This document shows, in pieces, positions 1-9,229 of a stretch of DNA of 17,592 bases; the first letter of the stretch is position 1; each line of letters begins with the position of its first letter. Origin of the DNA: Hydnum rufescens UP504. Its lineage: Eukaryota; Basidiomycota; Agaricomycetes; Cantharellales; Hydnaceae. The stretch lies in contig MU129369.1 of NCBI GenBank assembly GCA_014904985.1, forward strand, positions 4,187 through 21,778, given 5' to 3'. The notes beneath the pieces were generated by a model. That model was not told the DNA's origin, did not search any database, and saw only the letters and a program-made list of their open reading frames with translations. The position numbers and the translations under genes are program-made.

Positions 1-476
1 TTTCCGAAAATTCCGCCTGATGTCGAGGCGGCTCATTTGGTAGCTGCTCAAGCCCCGCCCTCCCACCTTCTTGGACAGTCTCCCTACATGCTAATCCTGC
101 TTGCAGTCAGGAGCCTGATCATTTGCTTGGGCGGCATTCCCTTGCTGAACAGCCAAAAAAAGCTCCCTCTCACACAGGAACTTCGGTGATCGGACCCTGG
201 TAGTACCGCCACTTTGCCTTCTTCCGCCTTCCGCTTTTTGTCCTTCACCTCCTTCCGAGGTTCCGATCACCACTACCGCATGTGTCAGGCGGAGGATCCA
301 CCCGCCCTACGCAGCCTACTAATCGCTCTCCACGAGACCGGGGATGGCAGCTGCAAAGTGATTCTGAGCCGGTACCATGAGGAACTCCAAACTCCGGGGA
401 GATCCAGTTCCGGCGCTCCTGACATTCAACCTGCCCATCAGTCTGGTGGGCCAGACGTCCGCTTAATGTCCATACC
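1..476 (+). other. Gene-like region with broken or spliced reading frames, unassigned
   Basis: Several short plus-strand frames here read like protein but none runs through. Frame 1 is open from the window edge to a TGA near 208. A second frame from about 108 has a TAG at about 199 and continues Ser/Thr/Pro-rich to about 380. A third is open from 214 to 486. A branch-point-like CTAAT followed by TTGCAG lies at about 91-106 and could be an intron end. The fragments may be upstream exons of the 477-1145 frame, or remnants of a decayed gene. I recognise no domain and cannot fix the exon borders. Confidence 0.25.
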
Positions 477-1145
477 GTGGGGGTAGCGAGTGCAATCTGG
501 AAATGCATTCCGGGGGGGGCCAAGAACCGAAACGCTGGATCCTCGCACACGGAGGGCCAGCTGAGTGGGCACGTTCGTGAGGGTCTCAAGGCCATCGTCG
601 ATCCCGACTCGACTTCGATGGAACGGGAGACCTTCCCGGAGGGGGATTCTGATGGGCATCATGGGAATGGGCGTCCGGTCAGGAACCCAAGTCACACTGT
701 CATGGTGAACTCGGACAGGATTGTGACCCAAGGACTGGGGAAGAGGCCGCGGAAGGGTGGGGATGATTTTAATCAGCTGCGCAAGACAAAGCGTCTGCAA
801 GTCAAGTCTGCGGAGATCATTGATGACTTGGATGAAACCCCAACTGCTGGACCATCCCACCTCCATGTGCAAGCTATGAGTTCTCATCATAATGATGTGC
901 AACAGCATTCCGCATTCTCAAGTGACAGTGAGGCCACTGTTGGGATTCCCCTTCAGCATACCACTGGGGTCCCAATTGTGCCAACGTTCAATCCGCATGA
1001 TCCATTTTCTATGATGGATGATGCGCCGATTCCAAATAGGGACATGAGTTTCCCTTTACTTGATCCTTCGTTATTTCAAGGCCCCGAGTTTGAAGCACTT
1101 GTAGCACAATACCAAAGTAGATATGAAGTAGACAGATTTTATTAA
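477..1145 (+). CDS. Hypothetical protein, C-terminal part, unrecognised
   Basis: The frame is open from before 477 (last upstream stop near 418) to a TAA at 1143-1145. The position-477 start is a GTG and is probably not a real start. The first ATG in frame is near 618, so this is more likely the last exon of a spliced gene. The product is hydrophilic, with a basic stretch around the GKRPRKGG motif that could be a nuclear localisation signal. The tail is rich in acidic, Pro and Phe residues and ends in DRFY. No enzyme motif is visible. Base use looks ordinary and there is no internal stop, unlike the transposon ORFs downstream. It could be a host gene end or part of another mobile element. Confidence 0.4.
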   Translation: MGVASAIWKCIPGGAKNRNAGSSHTEGQLSGHVREGLKAIVDPDSTSMERETFPEGDSDGHHGNGRPVRNPSHTVMVNSDRIVTQGLGKRPRKGGDDFNQLRKTKRLQVKSAEIIDDLDETPTAGPSHLHVQAMSSHHNDVQQHSAFSSDSEATVGIPLQHTTGVPIVPTFNPHDPFSMMDDAPIPNRDMSFPLLDPSLFQGPEFEALVAQYQSRYEVDRFY

Positions 1146-1454
1146 TGGTTTCTTAATGTGTTTGTACTGTGGCCTTAATGGAAGGTTGTTTTATTTAAGA
1201 ATTCTAAGTTGTTCCTTCAAGGCAGAATGGAAAGACTCGCAATAGTGGTCTTCAATTGAGTCTGCTCAAGTCCTGAGTGCTAAGTCCTAATTTGGGTCAA
1301 TTTCGGCCAACTTTCAGCCTGAAGCTCAAGTGAGAGATTTCAATGGGGCAGACCGATTCGGCCGAAATAGTGATGGGACCTACTTAGGTACCATTATCTG
1401 CCCCGGAAGTGGTACCTAACTAGGTAGGCTTAGATGACTGACCAAGGTGGCATG
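1146..1454. other. Non-coding spacer with a small inverted repeat
   Basis: No open frame of note. An inverted repeat lies at 1379-1392 and 1411-1428: CCTACTTAGGTACC against the reverse complement CCTACCTAGTTAGGTACC, separated by 18 bases, the arms differing by a 4-base CTAG insert. The stretch ends where homology to the 3' end of the gypsy copies starts, at about 1455. It may be the 3' flank of the gene to the left or an unrecognised repeat end. Confidence 0.4.
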
Positions 1455-1464
1455 GTGTTGCAAT

Positions 1465-1965
1465 TTATACTGCCAGGTCGAGTACTTCTCGTCCTGGTTT
1501 TTTGGGGTGTGCACAATGGAAGTCCATTACTGCTTCGTGAGCATTGGCAAGTTCTGCTGCTGGGAGCCAGCTGAACTTGTCGTTGGTGTGCTTGTAGCCA
1601 GACCATTGTACATGATAGATTAAGCCGTTACCATGATGGCGGCGATCAGTCTTGCTGTCGACGATTTCTGCAATTTCGTATTCGAGTTCGCCGTCAATTT
1701 CGACAGGTGGGGGAGGTGGTTGGGTGCGATTGGGGAAGGGATCGGGGTGAGTGGGCTCAAGTAGTCGCACATGGAAGACGTTGTGGATTTGATTCATGGC
1801 GCAAGGGAGGCCAAGGCGATATGCGTGTGTTGAAACTTTCTCGGTGACTGGGAAGGGCCCGAGTTTCTTGTGGTCAAGTTTCTTTGATGGTCGCTTCGTT
1901 TTGATATTGCGCGTGTCGAGCCAGACTTGATTGCCGATGTTGAGAGTGGGGAAAGGGGGTTGCAA
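1465..1965 (-). pseudogene. pol: Gypsy copy 1 integrase C-terminus and chromodomain
   Basis: It begins in the integrase C-terminal GPY/F-like module (KLGPFPV and the NVFHVRLLEP motif), has a short Pro-rich linker, then a chromodomain running from about EYEIAEIVDS through HVQWSGY to FSWLPAAEL, ending in LDLAV and a TAA. The chromodomain of chromoviruses is known to steer integration to heterochromatin by binding methylated histone H3. This segment has no internal stop. It is separated from the catalytic core only by the frameshift at about 2000. Copy 2 carries the same region at 11741-12188. Confidence 0.9.
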
Positions 1966-1981
1966 TCCAGCTACTTGCTGT

Positions 1982-2476
1982 TCATTTTGTTGTCATGTGA
2001 TCATGAATGTACTTGTGTACGTCATGAAGGTCGAGCGCGGCTTGATTGGCCTCGGTCGAAGGCACTGCTTTGATATTGATCTTGAGGTTGGGGTGAAAGC
2101 CTTTGTTCGCGAAGAAGGGTGTTACGTTCGTCGTGGAGTGCTCTGCGTTGTTGTATGCGAACTCTGCGAGGGGGAGAAGTAGCGCCCAGTCATCTTGCAG
2201 GTAGTCGACGTAAATTCGTAAGTACTGCTCGAGGATTTGGTTCAGGCGCTCGGTTTGGCCATCGGTCTTGGGGTGATACGCAGTCGAGAGGTTAAGTTTG
2301 ATGCTGAGTCTCTTCGCGAGCGATTTCCAGAAGTTGGAAATGAAAAGTGAGCCTTGATCTGAGACAATGTCGGCAGGTGTACCGTGTTTGGATATGACCC
2401 AATTGATGACTAGGTCAGCGAGTCCTTCTGCGGGAAGTGTTGTGACTGTGGGGATGAAGAGACCCATCTTCGTGAA
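1982..2476 (-). pseudogene. pol: Gypsy copy 1 integrase catalytic core
   Basis: Continuation of the same frame after the TGA at 2477. The second catalytic Asp is in VSDQGSLF and the catalytic Glu in the DGQTERLNQ motif, both of the DDE integrase type; Arg in the first motif is replaced by Gln through a CpG change. The [10 protein letters not shown] segment typical of gypsy integrases follows. The frame ends at 1982 because 11 bases present in copy 2 are missing at about 2000. The deletion lies between two GATCA direct repeats, so it looks like a slippage event. Without it the frame would continue into the 1465-1965 segment. Confidence 0.88.
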
Positions 2477-3873
2477 TCAGTTGACGATAACGAGGATGGA
2501 GTCGAATGAGGAGGAGGGTGGTAGTCTGGTGATGAAGTCCATTGTGATCGAGTTCCAGGGTTGATCAGCAATGGAGAGGAATTTGAGGGGGCTGTATGCA
2601 GTGTGGTGCGAGGATTTCACGCGAGTGCATATGACGCAAGATCGTACATATGCCTTGACCGTTTTCGTTAGTCCTGGCCAGTAGTATTTTCGCATAATAA
2701 GGCGGATGGTTTTGTGAATGCCTGGGTGGCCCACAAGGTGGTCATGCGAAGCGTGAAGGACGTCGAGGCGGAGGTCGCGATAGTCGGGGATGTAGACGCG
2801 TCCTTTGTGTAGTAGTAATGTCGCGTCCTCTGAGAGCGAGAAGAAGGTGGGGGCGGCTGTCGAGTCGCCTTTGGTGGTCTCGATGCGTTCACGCACTTGT
2901 GTTGTGATGGTGTCGTCACGAGTGCCTTCACGAATCAGTGTGAGAGTCGTCTCGGAGTCGAGAGGGTGGTCATCGAGGGTCACTCTTAGGTATGCGCTAA
3001 GAGCTGTGTCCAAGTCGAGAGGTTTGGTGTCATGAATGATCGTTTGAAGGTTTTGCGGGTTCGCAGTTGCATATACCTCGTTTCGTTTGGGTGGATAAAT
3101 GTCGGGGCGTCTTGTGAGGGCATCTGGTTTTCCTCCCAGTCGTCCTGGTCGATAGATGATGATGTAGTCGAAGGAGGAGAGGTATTCTGACCATCGCGCC
3201 TGTCGATGAGTGAGGAGTTTCGTGGAGGTGAAGTACTCCAAGTTTTTGTGATCCATGATGATGGAAACCGTGTGCACAGCTCCTTTGAGATACGCTCGCC
3301 AGGCGCCAAAGGCATCGAAGATCGCGAGGAGTTCCTTGTCGTGGATGTCGTAGTTTAGTTCCGTGCTTTGCATTGATCACGAGCGGAACGTGACAGGTCG
3401 AACTTCATTGTTCTTGTCAATTTGTGACAAGATCGCGGCAATGGCATAGTCAGACACATCAGTTTCTACAATGATGCGTAATTCAGGGTCGAAGTGGCAG
3501 AGGACGGGGGCTGATACGAAGGCATTTTTGATGCTTTCGAAAGCTCGTTGGGTCTCGTCGTTCCATGCGAAGGTTTCATCTTTTTTTGTGAGACGGATTA
3601 AGGGGTGTGCGAGGTCTGAGTAGGTCGTGATGAAGTGGTGGTAGAAGTTCACGAAGCCTAAGAATGACTGGACTTCTTTTACCAAGGTGGGCGCAGGCCA
3701 ACTTAGGATTGCGTCGAATTTTGTAGGGTCCATCTGGACGCCAGAGGGGGTGATGATGAAGCCGAGGTACTCAATAGTGTCTGTGTGGAAGGTGCACTTC
3801 GAGATCTTGGTGCGAAGGTTTCTTTTGCGGAGTTGTTGTAGTACACGGCGAACGTGTTCGCAGTGTTCTTCTC
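2477..3873 (-). pseudogene. pol: Gypsy copy 1 pol: RT connection, RNase H and integrase zinc-binding region
   Basis: Read leftwards from 3873 the frame starts just after the RT palm, passes the ISKCTF and EYLGF motifs and the FLGFVNFY stretch, then RNase H with the acidic ETDVSDYAIAA segment and the ELNYDIHDKELLAI motif. It ends with the integrase HHCC finger (GHPGIHK followed by SCVICTRVK). RNase H removes RNA from the reverse-transcription hybrid and integrase joins the cDNA to the host. A TGA at 3377-3379 interrupts the frame where copy 2 has CGA. A second TGA at 2477-2479 lies at the start of the integrase core, where copy 2 has CAA. Both are explained by an ancestral CGA. The frame is otherwise continuous. 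Confidence 0.88.
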
Positions 3874-5074
3874 ACCCGCAGCACACAACTCGCAATTCGC
3901 ACCCCGCACCCTCACTCGAAGCCCTCACTTCGAGCCCCAAACCTACCCCAAGGAAAACAATGAGTTTTCACCTCAAAACCTCGACGACACACCGCGAGGC
4001 AATTCAGTCACGTACGCACCACCTAGCAACATCACGCAACCAACTCTGCGATGCATGATGTTCGAGGATGCGCACTCCACCCCCCCACGCCTGGGCTCTG
4101 CGTTCAGGGCCCCAACTCCAGGCATGGACCATCAAGGAACCAAACTTGAACACCTCCCCACCACTCCGCGATACCGTGAAACAGCGACAATCACCCAACC
4201 CTCCGCACCATCGGGACATGCACTTTGCGAACCCAAAATCAAAGAGCCGGAGATGTTCTCGGGGCATGACCCCTCTAAACTATACAGATTCCTTGTGCAC
4301 TGCAAAATGGCATTCCGATCGCAACTGTCGCAATTCACGCTAGAGAGCGCACGCATCATCTGGGCCAGATCGTATCTCACAGATACAGCAAGGCAATGGT
4401 TCCAACGCCTCATCATGGAGATGGAGGAATCCCCCACACTCTCCAGCTGGATGCTCTTTGAGGAAGAGCTCCACACATACTTCGGAGACCCAGATGAGGT
4501 CGCGACTCAGGAGCGAAAACTACACATGCTCAAGATGAACAACAACCACCGTATCCTCCGCTACATCAACCAGTTCAAGGAAGTAGCGAGCCTCACCAGA
4601 TGGAACGACAACGCACTCCACTCACAGTTCTACCAAGGCTTACTGAACTGCCTACAAGATGACATCTCGCAAGACAGCAAGCCCGCAAAACTCCAAGGCA
4701 TGTACCAAGCCGTGCTAAGATTTGATGGCTGGTATTGGGAATGCCAAGAGGAACTTAAAGCCACGAGGACCTCAGATTGCAGCACACACCCCTGCACTGT
4801 GAACCCCTCATTGTCAACATCCCCTTCATCCTCGACAAACCCCCCATGCGACCCGAAAGTTCACAAGTCTAACGGCGCGCTCACTGAAGAGGAAAAGGAA
4901 CGACAAAGACGTGAAAAGCTCTGCGCATACTGTGGGAATAGTGACCATGCAGTAGATAGTTTCCCCAGTCATCGCAACGTACCGCGAACTGCGATGACAC
5001 TGGCCGCGATGTCCACCAGTACCAGCAGCACAACTGCAACAGCAACGTCCCAGCGCAGTTCCAGTATTTCATGA
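3874..5074 (+). CDS. gag: Gypsy Gag capsid protein, 5'-truncated
   Basis: Gag forms the virus-like particle that packages element RNA. The frame is open from inside copy 1 (3854), but only sequence from 3874 belongs to Gag, so the natural start is lost. A Pro/Ser/Thr-rich N-terminal part is followed at about 4240-4680 by a Retrotrans_gag-type helical domain (motifs EPEMFSG, TARQWFQRL, YINQFKEVA). A basic stretch and a zinc knuckle follow at about 4922-4963. The knuckle has C-x2-C-x4-H but Phe where the last Cys is expected. After the knuckle the frame runs about 35 codons into low-complexity Ser/Thr and ends at a TGA at 5072-5074, already in RT-derived DNA. The tail is therefore a by-product of the internal deletion. 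Confidence 0.85.
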
Positions 5075-5883
5075 ATGACTCATTCCAGGATATGGTGGAT
5101 CTGTTCATCATCGTATATCTCGATGACATCCTCATTTTCTCCAATTCACGAGAAGAACACTGCGAACATGTTTGCCATGTACTACAACGACTCCGCAAAA
5201 GAAACCTTCGCGCCAAGATCTCGAAGTGCACCTTCCACACAGACACTATTGAGTACCTCGGCTTCATCATCACCCCCTCTGGTGTCCAGATGGACCCTAC
5301 GAAATTTGACGTGATCCTAAGTTGGCCCACACCCACCTCGGTAAAAGAAGTCCAGTCATTCTTAGGCTTCGCGAACTTCTACCGCCGCTTCATCGCAACC
5401 TACTCAGACCTTGCACACCCCTTAATCCATCTCATGAAAAAAGACAAAACCTTCGCATGGAATGACGAGACCCAACAAGCTTTCGAAAGCATCAAAAACG
5501 CCTTTGTATCAGCCCCCATCCTCTGCCACTTCGACCCTGAATTACACATCATTGTAGAAACTGATGTGTCTGACTATGCCATTGCCGCGATCTTGTCACA
5601 AATTGACAAGAACAATGAAGTTCGACCCGTTGCATTCCACTTGCGATCAATGCAAAGTGCGGAACTAAACTACGACATCCATGACAAGGAACTCCTTGCA
5701 ATCTTCGATGCCTTTGGCGCCTGGCGAGCGTATCTCAAAGGAGCTGTGCACACAGTTTCCATCATCACGGATCACAAAAACTTGGAGTACTTCACCTCCA
5801 CAAAACTCCTCACTCATCGACAGGCGCGATGGTCAGAATACCTCTCCTCCTTCGACTACATCATCATCTATCAACCAGGATGA
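5038..5883 (+). pseudogene. pol: Gypsy copy 2 pol: partial reverse transcriptase and RNase H
   Basis: RT coding starts in mid-domain: a PAQFQYFMND segment, then FIIVYLDDILIFS with the YLDD active-site motif at 5116-5127, ISKCTF, EYLGF, and the FLGFANFYRRF thumb/connection stretch. RNase H follows (ETDVSDYAIAA, ELNYDIHDKELLAI, TDHKNLEYF). The protease and the fingers plus first palm motifs that should precede it are absent, so it cannot polymerise. The frame overlaps the gag tail in another phase. It ends at a TGA at 5881-5883 that aligns with CGA in copy 1. The codon four bases upstream shows the opposite-strand form of the same change (CGA in copy 1, CAA here). Confidence 0.9.
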
Positions 5884-7126
5884 CTGGGAGGAAAACCAGA
5901 TGCCCTCACAAGACGCCCCGACGTTTATCCACCTGAACGAAACGAGGTATATGCAACTGTGAACCCACAAAACCTTCAAATGATCATTCGCAACGCCAAA
6001 CCTCTCGACTCGGACACAGCTCTTAGCGCATACTTAAGAGCGACCCTTGATGACCACCCTCTCGACTCCGAGATGACTCTCGCACTGATTCGCGAAGGCA
6101 CTCGCGATGACACCATCGCAATGCAAGTGCATGAACACATCGAGACCACCAAAGGTGACTCGACAGCCGCCCCCACCTTCTTCTCGCTCTCAGAGGACGC
6201 GACATTACTACTACACAAAGGATGCATCTACGTCCCCAACTATCACGACCTCTGCCTTGACATCCTTTGCGCTTCGCATGACCACCTCCTTGTGGGCCAC
6301 CCAGGCATTCACAAAACCATCCGCCTTATTATGCGAGAATACTACTGGCCAGGACTAATGAAAACGGTCAAGGCATATGTACGATCTTGCATCATATGCA
6401 CTTGTGCGAAATCCTCGCACCACACCGCATACAGCCCCCTCAAATTCCTCTCCATTGCTGATCGACCCTGGAACTCGATCACGATGGACTTCATCACCGG
6501 ACTACCACCCTCCTCCTCATTCGACTCCATCCTCATTATCGTTGACCAATTCACGAAGATGGGTCTCTTCATCCCCACAGTCGCGACACTTCCCGCAGAA
6601 GGACTCGCTGACCTAGTCATCAATTGGGTCATATCCAAACATGGTACACCCGCTGACATTGTCTCAGATCGAGGCTCACTTTTCATTTCCAACTTCTGGA
6701 AATCGCTTGCGAAGAGACTCAGCATCAAACTCAACCTCTCGACTGCGTATCACCCCGAGACCAATGGCCAAACCAAGCGCCTGAACCAAATCCTCGAGCA
6801 GTACTTACGAATTTACATTGACTACCTGCAAGACGACTGGGCGCTACTTCTCCCCCTCGCAGAGTTCGCATACAACAACGCAGAGCACTCCACAACGAAC
6901 GTAACACCCTTCTTCGCGAACAAAGGCTTTCACCCCAACCTCGAGATCAATATCGAAGCGGTGCCTTCGACCGAGGCCAATCAAGCTGCGCTCAACCTTT
7001 GCGACGTACACAAGTACGTTCGCGATCAACTCACGATCACACGACAACAAAACGAACAGCAAGTAGCTGGATCGTGACCCCCTTTCCCCACTCTCAACAT
7101 TGGCAATCAAGTCTGGCTCGACATGC
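5884..7126 (+). pseudogene. pol: Gypsy copy 2 pol: end of RNase H region and integrase
   Basis: Same frame as 5038-5883 after its TGA. It carries the linker, the integrase HHCC finger (HDHLLVGHPGIHK, later SCIICTCAK) and the catalytic core. The first Asp is in TMDFITGLP and the second in VSDRGSLF. The catalytic Glu is changed to Lys (codon 6775-6777, in NGQTKRLNQ, where copy 1 has DGQTERLNQ), a CG to CA change. The frame stops at a TGA at 7075-7077, where copy 1 has CAA, again pointing to an ancestral CGA. The C-terminal module then begins and is cut at 7126 by the LTR insertion. It continues at 11741. Confidence 0.9.
7123..7126. repeat. Left target-site duplication of the insertion in gypsy copy 2
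   Basis: Copy 1 shows the uninterrupted target as CTCGAC-ACGC-GCAATATC. Here the left side reads CTCGAC-ATGC and the right side (11741 onwards) ACGT-GCAATATC. Both are the same 4 bases, ACGC, each with one C-to-T change at a CpG. This marks 7127-11740 as one insertion event. Confidence 0.75.
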
Positions 7127-7326
7127 TATAGAAGAAGGGTTGAGAGCTCTGATGACTGTCAAATCAAAATCTGGTTCAGCCAGTGTGTAGATGGGAGACT
7201 GTATTTCTGTTGTTATTCATTGGGCTGGTTCGCTTCAATGGTTGATCACACTCTGCAAGATGTGTATGGTGTTCAGTGGAGAATAGGAAGGGATATGGAC
7301 TAGCTGTAGTCAATGATATATCGTTT

Positions 7327-7413
7327 GGGATGCTTATAGAAAGGCTTATACGTCTGTGATGCTTGTAGAAAGGCTTATACGTCTGGGATGCTTGTGGAAA
7401 GGCTTATATGTTG
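7327..7413 (-). repeat. 29-bp tandem repeat, 3 units, in the LTR
   Basis: Three consecutive 29-bp units at 7327, 7356 and 7385 sharing the core GATGCTT-TAGAAAGGCTTATA. The sister LTR has four related units at 14822-14940. They lie downstream of the TATA box in element orientation, so they are probably transcribed as part of the R/U5 leader. Confidence 0.85.
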
Positions 7414-7810
7414 TTCGTGTTGTGTTGGTCTGTTTACTGATATTTGTGTATTCTTGTTTACGTTCTCCTGGTCAAAACGCGGATATCTGTGGGTTATAGA
7501 CTGGTCAGTGCTTGGTTAGTCTTGTTAGTATGTTTCTTTCTTCTTTCTTCAGAACCTGATATGTATTTCATTATGCTTACTTTTCCTTGGATGTCCAGCA
7601 ACTCTAACCTTAGGTCCTGCAACTATCCTTGGCTTTAGTGATTCGCGTAGAGGGCTACCAGTGGCTTTGTCTCAACAACCTTGAAGATGACTTAGCTCCA
7701 GATGGCTTATAGATAGACTGTTCTTTAGAGGCAAGCAGAAAAGTTGACAGTGGTTGACAGTAATGATTTCCAGAGAGATGATTGTGTGGGGGTACAGGAA
7801 ATCTACCAGC

Positions 7811-7817
7811 TTTATAC
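7811..7817 (-). promoter_or_regulatory. TATA box of the minus-strand LTR
   Basis: On the minus strand the sequence reads GGTATAAAG. It sits at the same place as the TATATAA of the sister LTR (14423-14429), preceded by the CCTTCAGA motif in both. It probably sets the element's transcription start some 30 bases further left. Confidence 0.55.
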
Positions 7818-7861
7818 CTTTCTGAAGGTGGCTGTGTTAAGAAATATGACTCCCCCATGGG

Positions 7862-7981
7862 TGAGTCATATGTGAGTCATAGGTGAGAACAAAAGAAAAA
7901 TAACAAGATGATGTAATAATGTGGTCATAGCTGAGTCATTCATAAAGAGAACAAAAGGAATCATGAGGGGGGGTGATGTCA
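7862..7981. promoter_or_regulatory. Cluster of bZIP-type sites upstream of the LTR TATA box
   Basis: TGAGTCA, the palindromic AP-1/Gcn4-type core, occurs at 7862-7868, 7873-7879 and 7932-7938, and TGATGTCA (CRE-like with one change) at 7974-7981. All lie just upstream of the TATA box in element orientation. The sister LTR has a related cluster. Binding is inferred from motif identity only. Confidence 0.45.
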
Positions 7982-8112
7982 CCAATTTGCTGAGCATGTG
8001 GAATGCTTGGAGCATGTGGTCACTGACCATGTGGAGGCATTCTGGAGGCAAAATGAAAGGATATCTCCGGGTTTTGGAGATTAATTTGAGCATAGTCCAG
8101 TGGTTAAGGTGT

Positions 8113-8600
8113 TTTGTTGTTGGTTGATAATGGGAACAAGTGCATAGGATGGGATTTGATGCAGAAACAGCAGTTTGCATCCGTAATAGACGTTCTTGGT
8201 ATCATTAGATGCGGATTTTTCACAGCTTTCTGGGCGCGGTGGTTCCGAGAAGATCCGGTGTAAACTGACAGAGAAATTCGTTTTTTACTGATGGGTGTTG
8301 ATTCTGATAGTAATATCGCTCTGTAGAGTTCAGTTTTGATCTGTTCTTCGCGTGCTCAGTACCGTCGGATGCGGATTTTTCATATCTTTCTAGGCGCGGT
8401 TGTTCCGAGAGGATTGAATGCAAACTGATGGAGAAATTCGTTTTTTACTGGAAATTCCGGATTTTGGTAGTAAAATTGGCCTGGAGAGTGCAGTTTTGGT
8501 CCGTTCAACTTGTGTTTGGTACCGTTCGAAAGGTGTGAATCGTAGCTTTCTAAGCGTTATATGGGCGTACCTCTCCGATCAAAACTGACGGAGTTATAGA
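8113..8600 (-). repeat. Three-unit 160-bp tandem array in the LTR
   Basis: The motif CTGACGG and its decayed forms recur at 8585, 8425 and 8265, exactly 160 bases apart. The surrounding motifs (a GCGCGGTNGTTCCGAGA block, a GATGCGGATTTTTCA block and a TTCGTTTTTTACTG block) recur too. The sister LTR keeps the same spacing. The units are clearly diverged from each other, so the array is old. Confidence 0.8.
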
Positions 8601-8720
8601 ACGAATTCGATTTTCGCGCATAGCCGTAATTAATTTCGTAATTGGTCATGTGATCCTCCAATGGCTGGAAGTGGTGTGATTTCGCATTTTCTGATACTGG
8701 ATGTTTTTATCTTCACACCG

Positions 8721-8931
8721 GTCATTGACAACACTGGTCCGGGCTTCAACTAGCCTCGTACCCAGACTCGCTAGACGCACGCACTTACTGCTGGAACACG
8801 GATTTCCGTTGAATGGCTGCACATGCTTCCCACTCTGCACCAGTTTAGAAAAAGCGACGACTTCAGTCAATGTTGAAATCAACAAAGTCGGCCCTAATGT
8901 ATTTCATTAGCGCAGCAATGGAGAACTTTTC
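8721..8931 (+). repeat. Left terminal inverted repeat
   Basis: 211 bp, reverse complement of 11433-11642. The differences are mostly one-base length changes in short homopolymer runs (for example GGCTG against GCTG, TTCAG against TTTCAG, GCCCT against GCCT). Similarity stops sharply after GAGAACTTTTC. Confidence 0.85.
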
Positions 8932-9118
8932 CAGATCCTCTGAGCGGCGACACGACGTTCGTATTCACGACCTCAAACGAGATGACCCGCCCTTGCACAT
9001 CCACCTCATCGATCTCCTTCGTTTCTTTGCGAGTAGGGATGACTTGAAAGCCAACCTTGATCAGCTCGCTCAGCAGCTAGTTCGTTCGCCCGTGCCTTCA
9101 CGAGACCTACATATATGT
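8923..9118 (+). pseudogene. Coding-like fragment inside the TIR element
   Basis: From an ATG just before the inner end of the left TIR (about 8919) the frame is open and helix-rich, with charged segments (DLKRDDPP, LIDLLRFFASRDD, LDQLAQQLVRS). It runs to a GTAAAA donor-like site near 9118. The longer open frame goes on to 9316 but there enters the hAT MITE, so that part is not native. No family is recognised. It may be an exon of the element's own gene or of a captured host gene. Confidence 0.35.
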
Positions 9119-9204
9119 AAAAAGAAGCCCGATAAAAGAAATTCGCCATGCACAATCCAACAAGTCAAACACACGCCGTGTTTATCGTACAGACTGAGCG
9201 TTTG

Positions 9205-9212
9205 GGCGCAAA
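9205..9212. repeat. Left 8-bp target-site duplication of the hAT MITE
   Basis: GGCGCAAA, repeated exactly at 9897-9904. An 8-bp duplication is the hallmark of hAT transposases. Confidence 0.85.
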
Positions 9213-9229
9213 TAGGGCTCCTCACAGAT

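Larger units (their letters stand above)
1455..3873 (-). mobile_element. Ty3/gypsy chromodomain retrotransposon, copy 1, 5'-truncated
   Basis: This is the 3' half of a chromovirus-type LTR retrotransposon on the minus strand: RT end, RNase H, integrase and chromodomain. It is truncated at 3873, inside RT just downstream of where the YLDD motif would be, and the sequence then runs straight into the gag of a plus-strand copy. It matches 5150-7126 plus 11741-12212 closely but inverted. Its 3' end is marked by loss of similarity to copy 2 after a shared tract about 10 bases beyond the pol stop. No LTR can be recognised beside it. It is dead: two in-frame TGA codons, an 11-bp deletion and no protease, gag or RT active site. 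Confidence 0.9.
3874..7126 (+). mobile_element. Ty3/gypsy chromodomain retrotransposon, copy 2, 5' part
   Basis: Plus-strand copy of the family seen at 1455-3873. Visible parts are gag (its start lost at the junction with copy 1), RT from just before YLDD, RNase H and integrase up to the C-terminal module. It stops at 7126 where an LTR element is inserted, and resumes at 11741. Between gag and RT the protease and the N-terminal half of RT are missing, so it is a deletion derivative. No 5' LTR, primer binding site or full gag start is visible. In-frame TGA codons at 5881-5883 and 7075-7077, and a lost catalytic Glu in integrase, make it defective. Confidence 0.9.
7127..8717 (-). repeat. Long terminal repeat of a second retroelement family, complete, minus orientation
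   Basis: A 1591-bp sequence that matches, inverted, the LTR at 13449-15131 along its length. On the minus strand it starts TGTGAAGATAAAAACATCC and ends CTTCTATA. The order is the same as in the other copy: a three-unit 160-bp repeat array, bZIP-like sites, a TATA box, then 29-bp repeats. The internal domain expected between two LTRs is missing. Three bases after its start lies the end of a long-TIR DNA element. ORFs inside are not convincing as genes. Confidence 0.85.

Noticed and set aside
3854..3873. GTG start of the gag ORF
   Set aside because: These 20 bases belong to the antisense RT of copy 1; the gag start is lost at the junction.
7327..7413. CRISPR-like array because of regular 29-bp units
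   Set aside because: The units are adjacent without unique spacers and lie in a eukaryotic LTR.
7444..7638. 64-codon hydrophobic ORF in the minus-oriented LTR
   Set aside because: It lies within non-coding LTR sequence and is not kept in the sister LTR.
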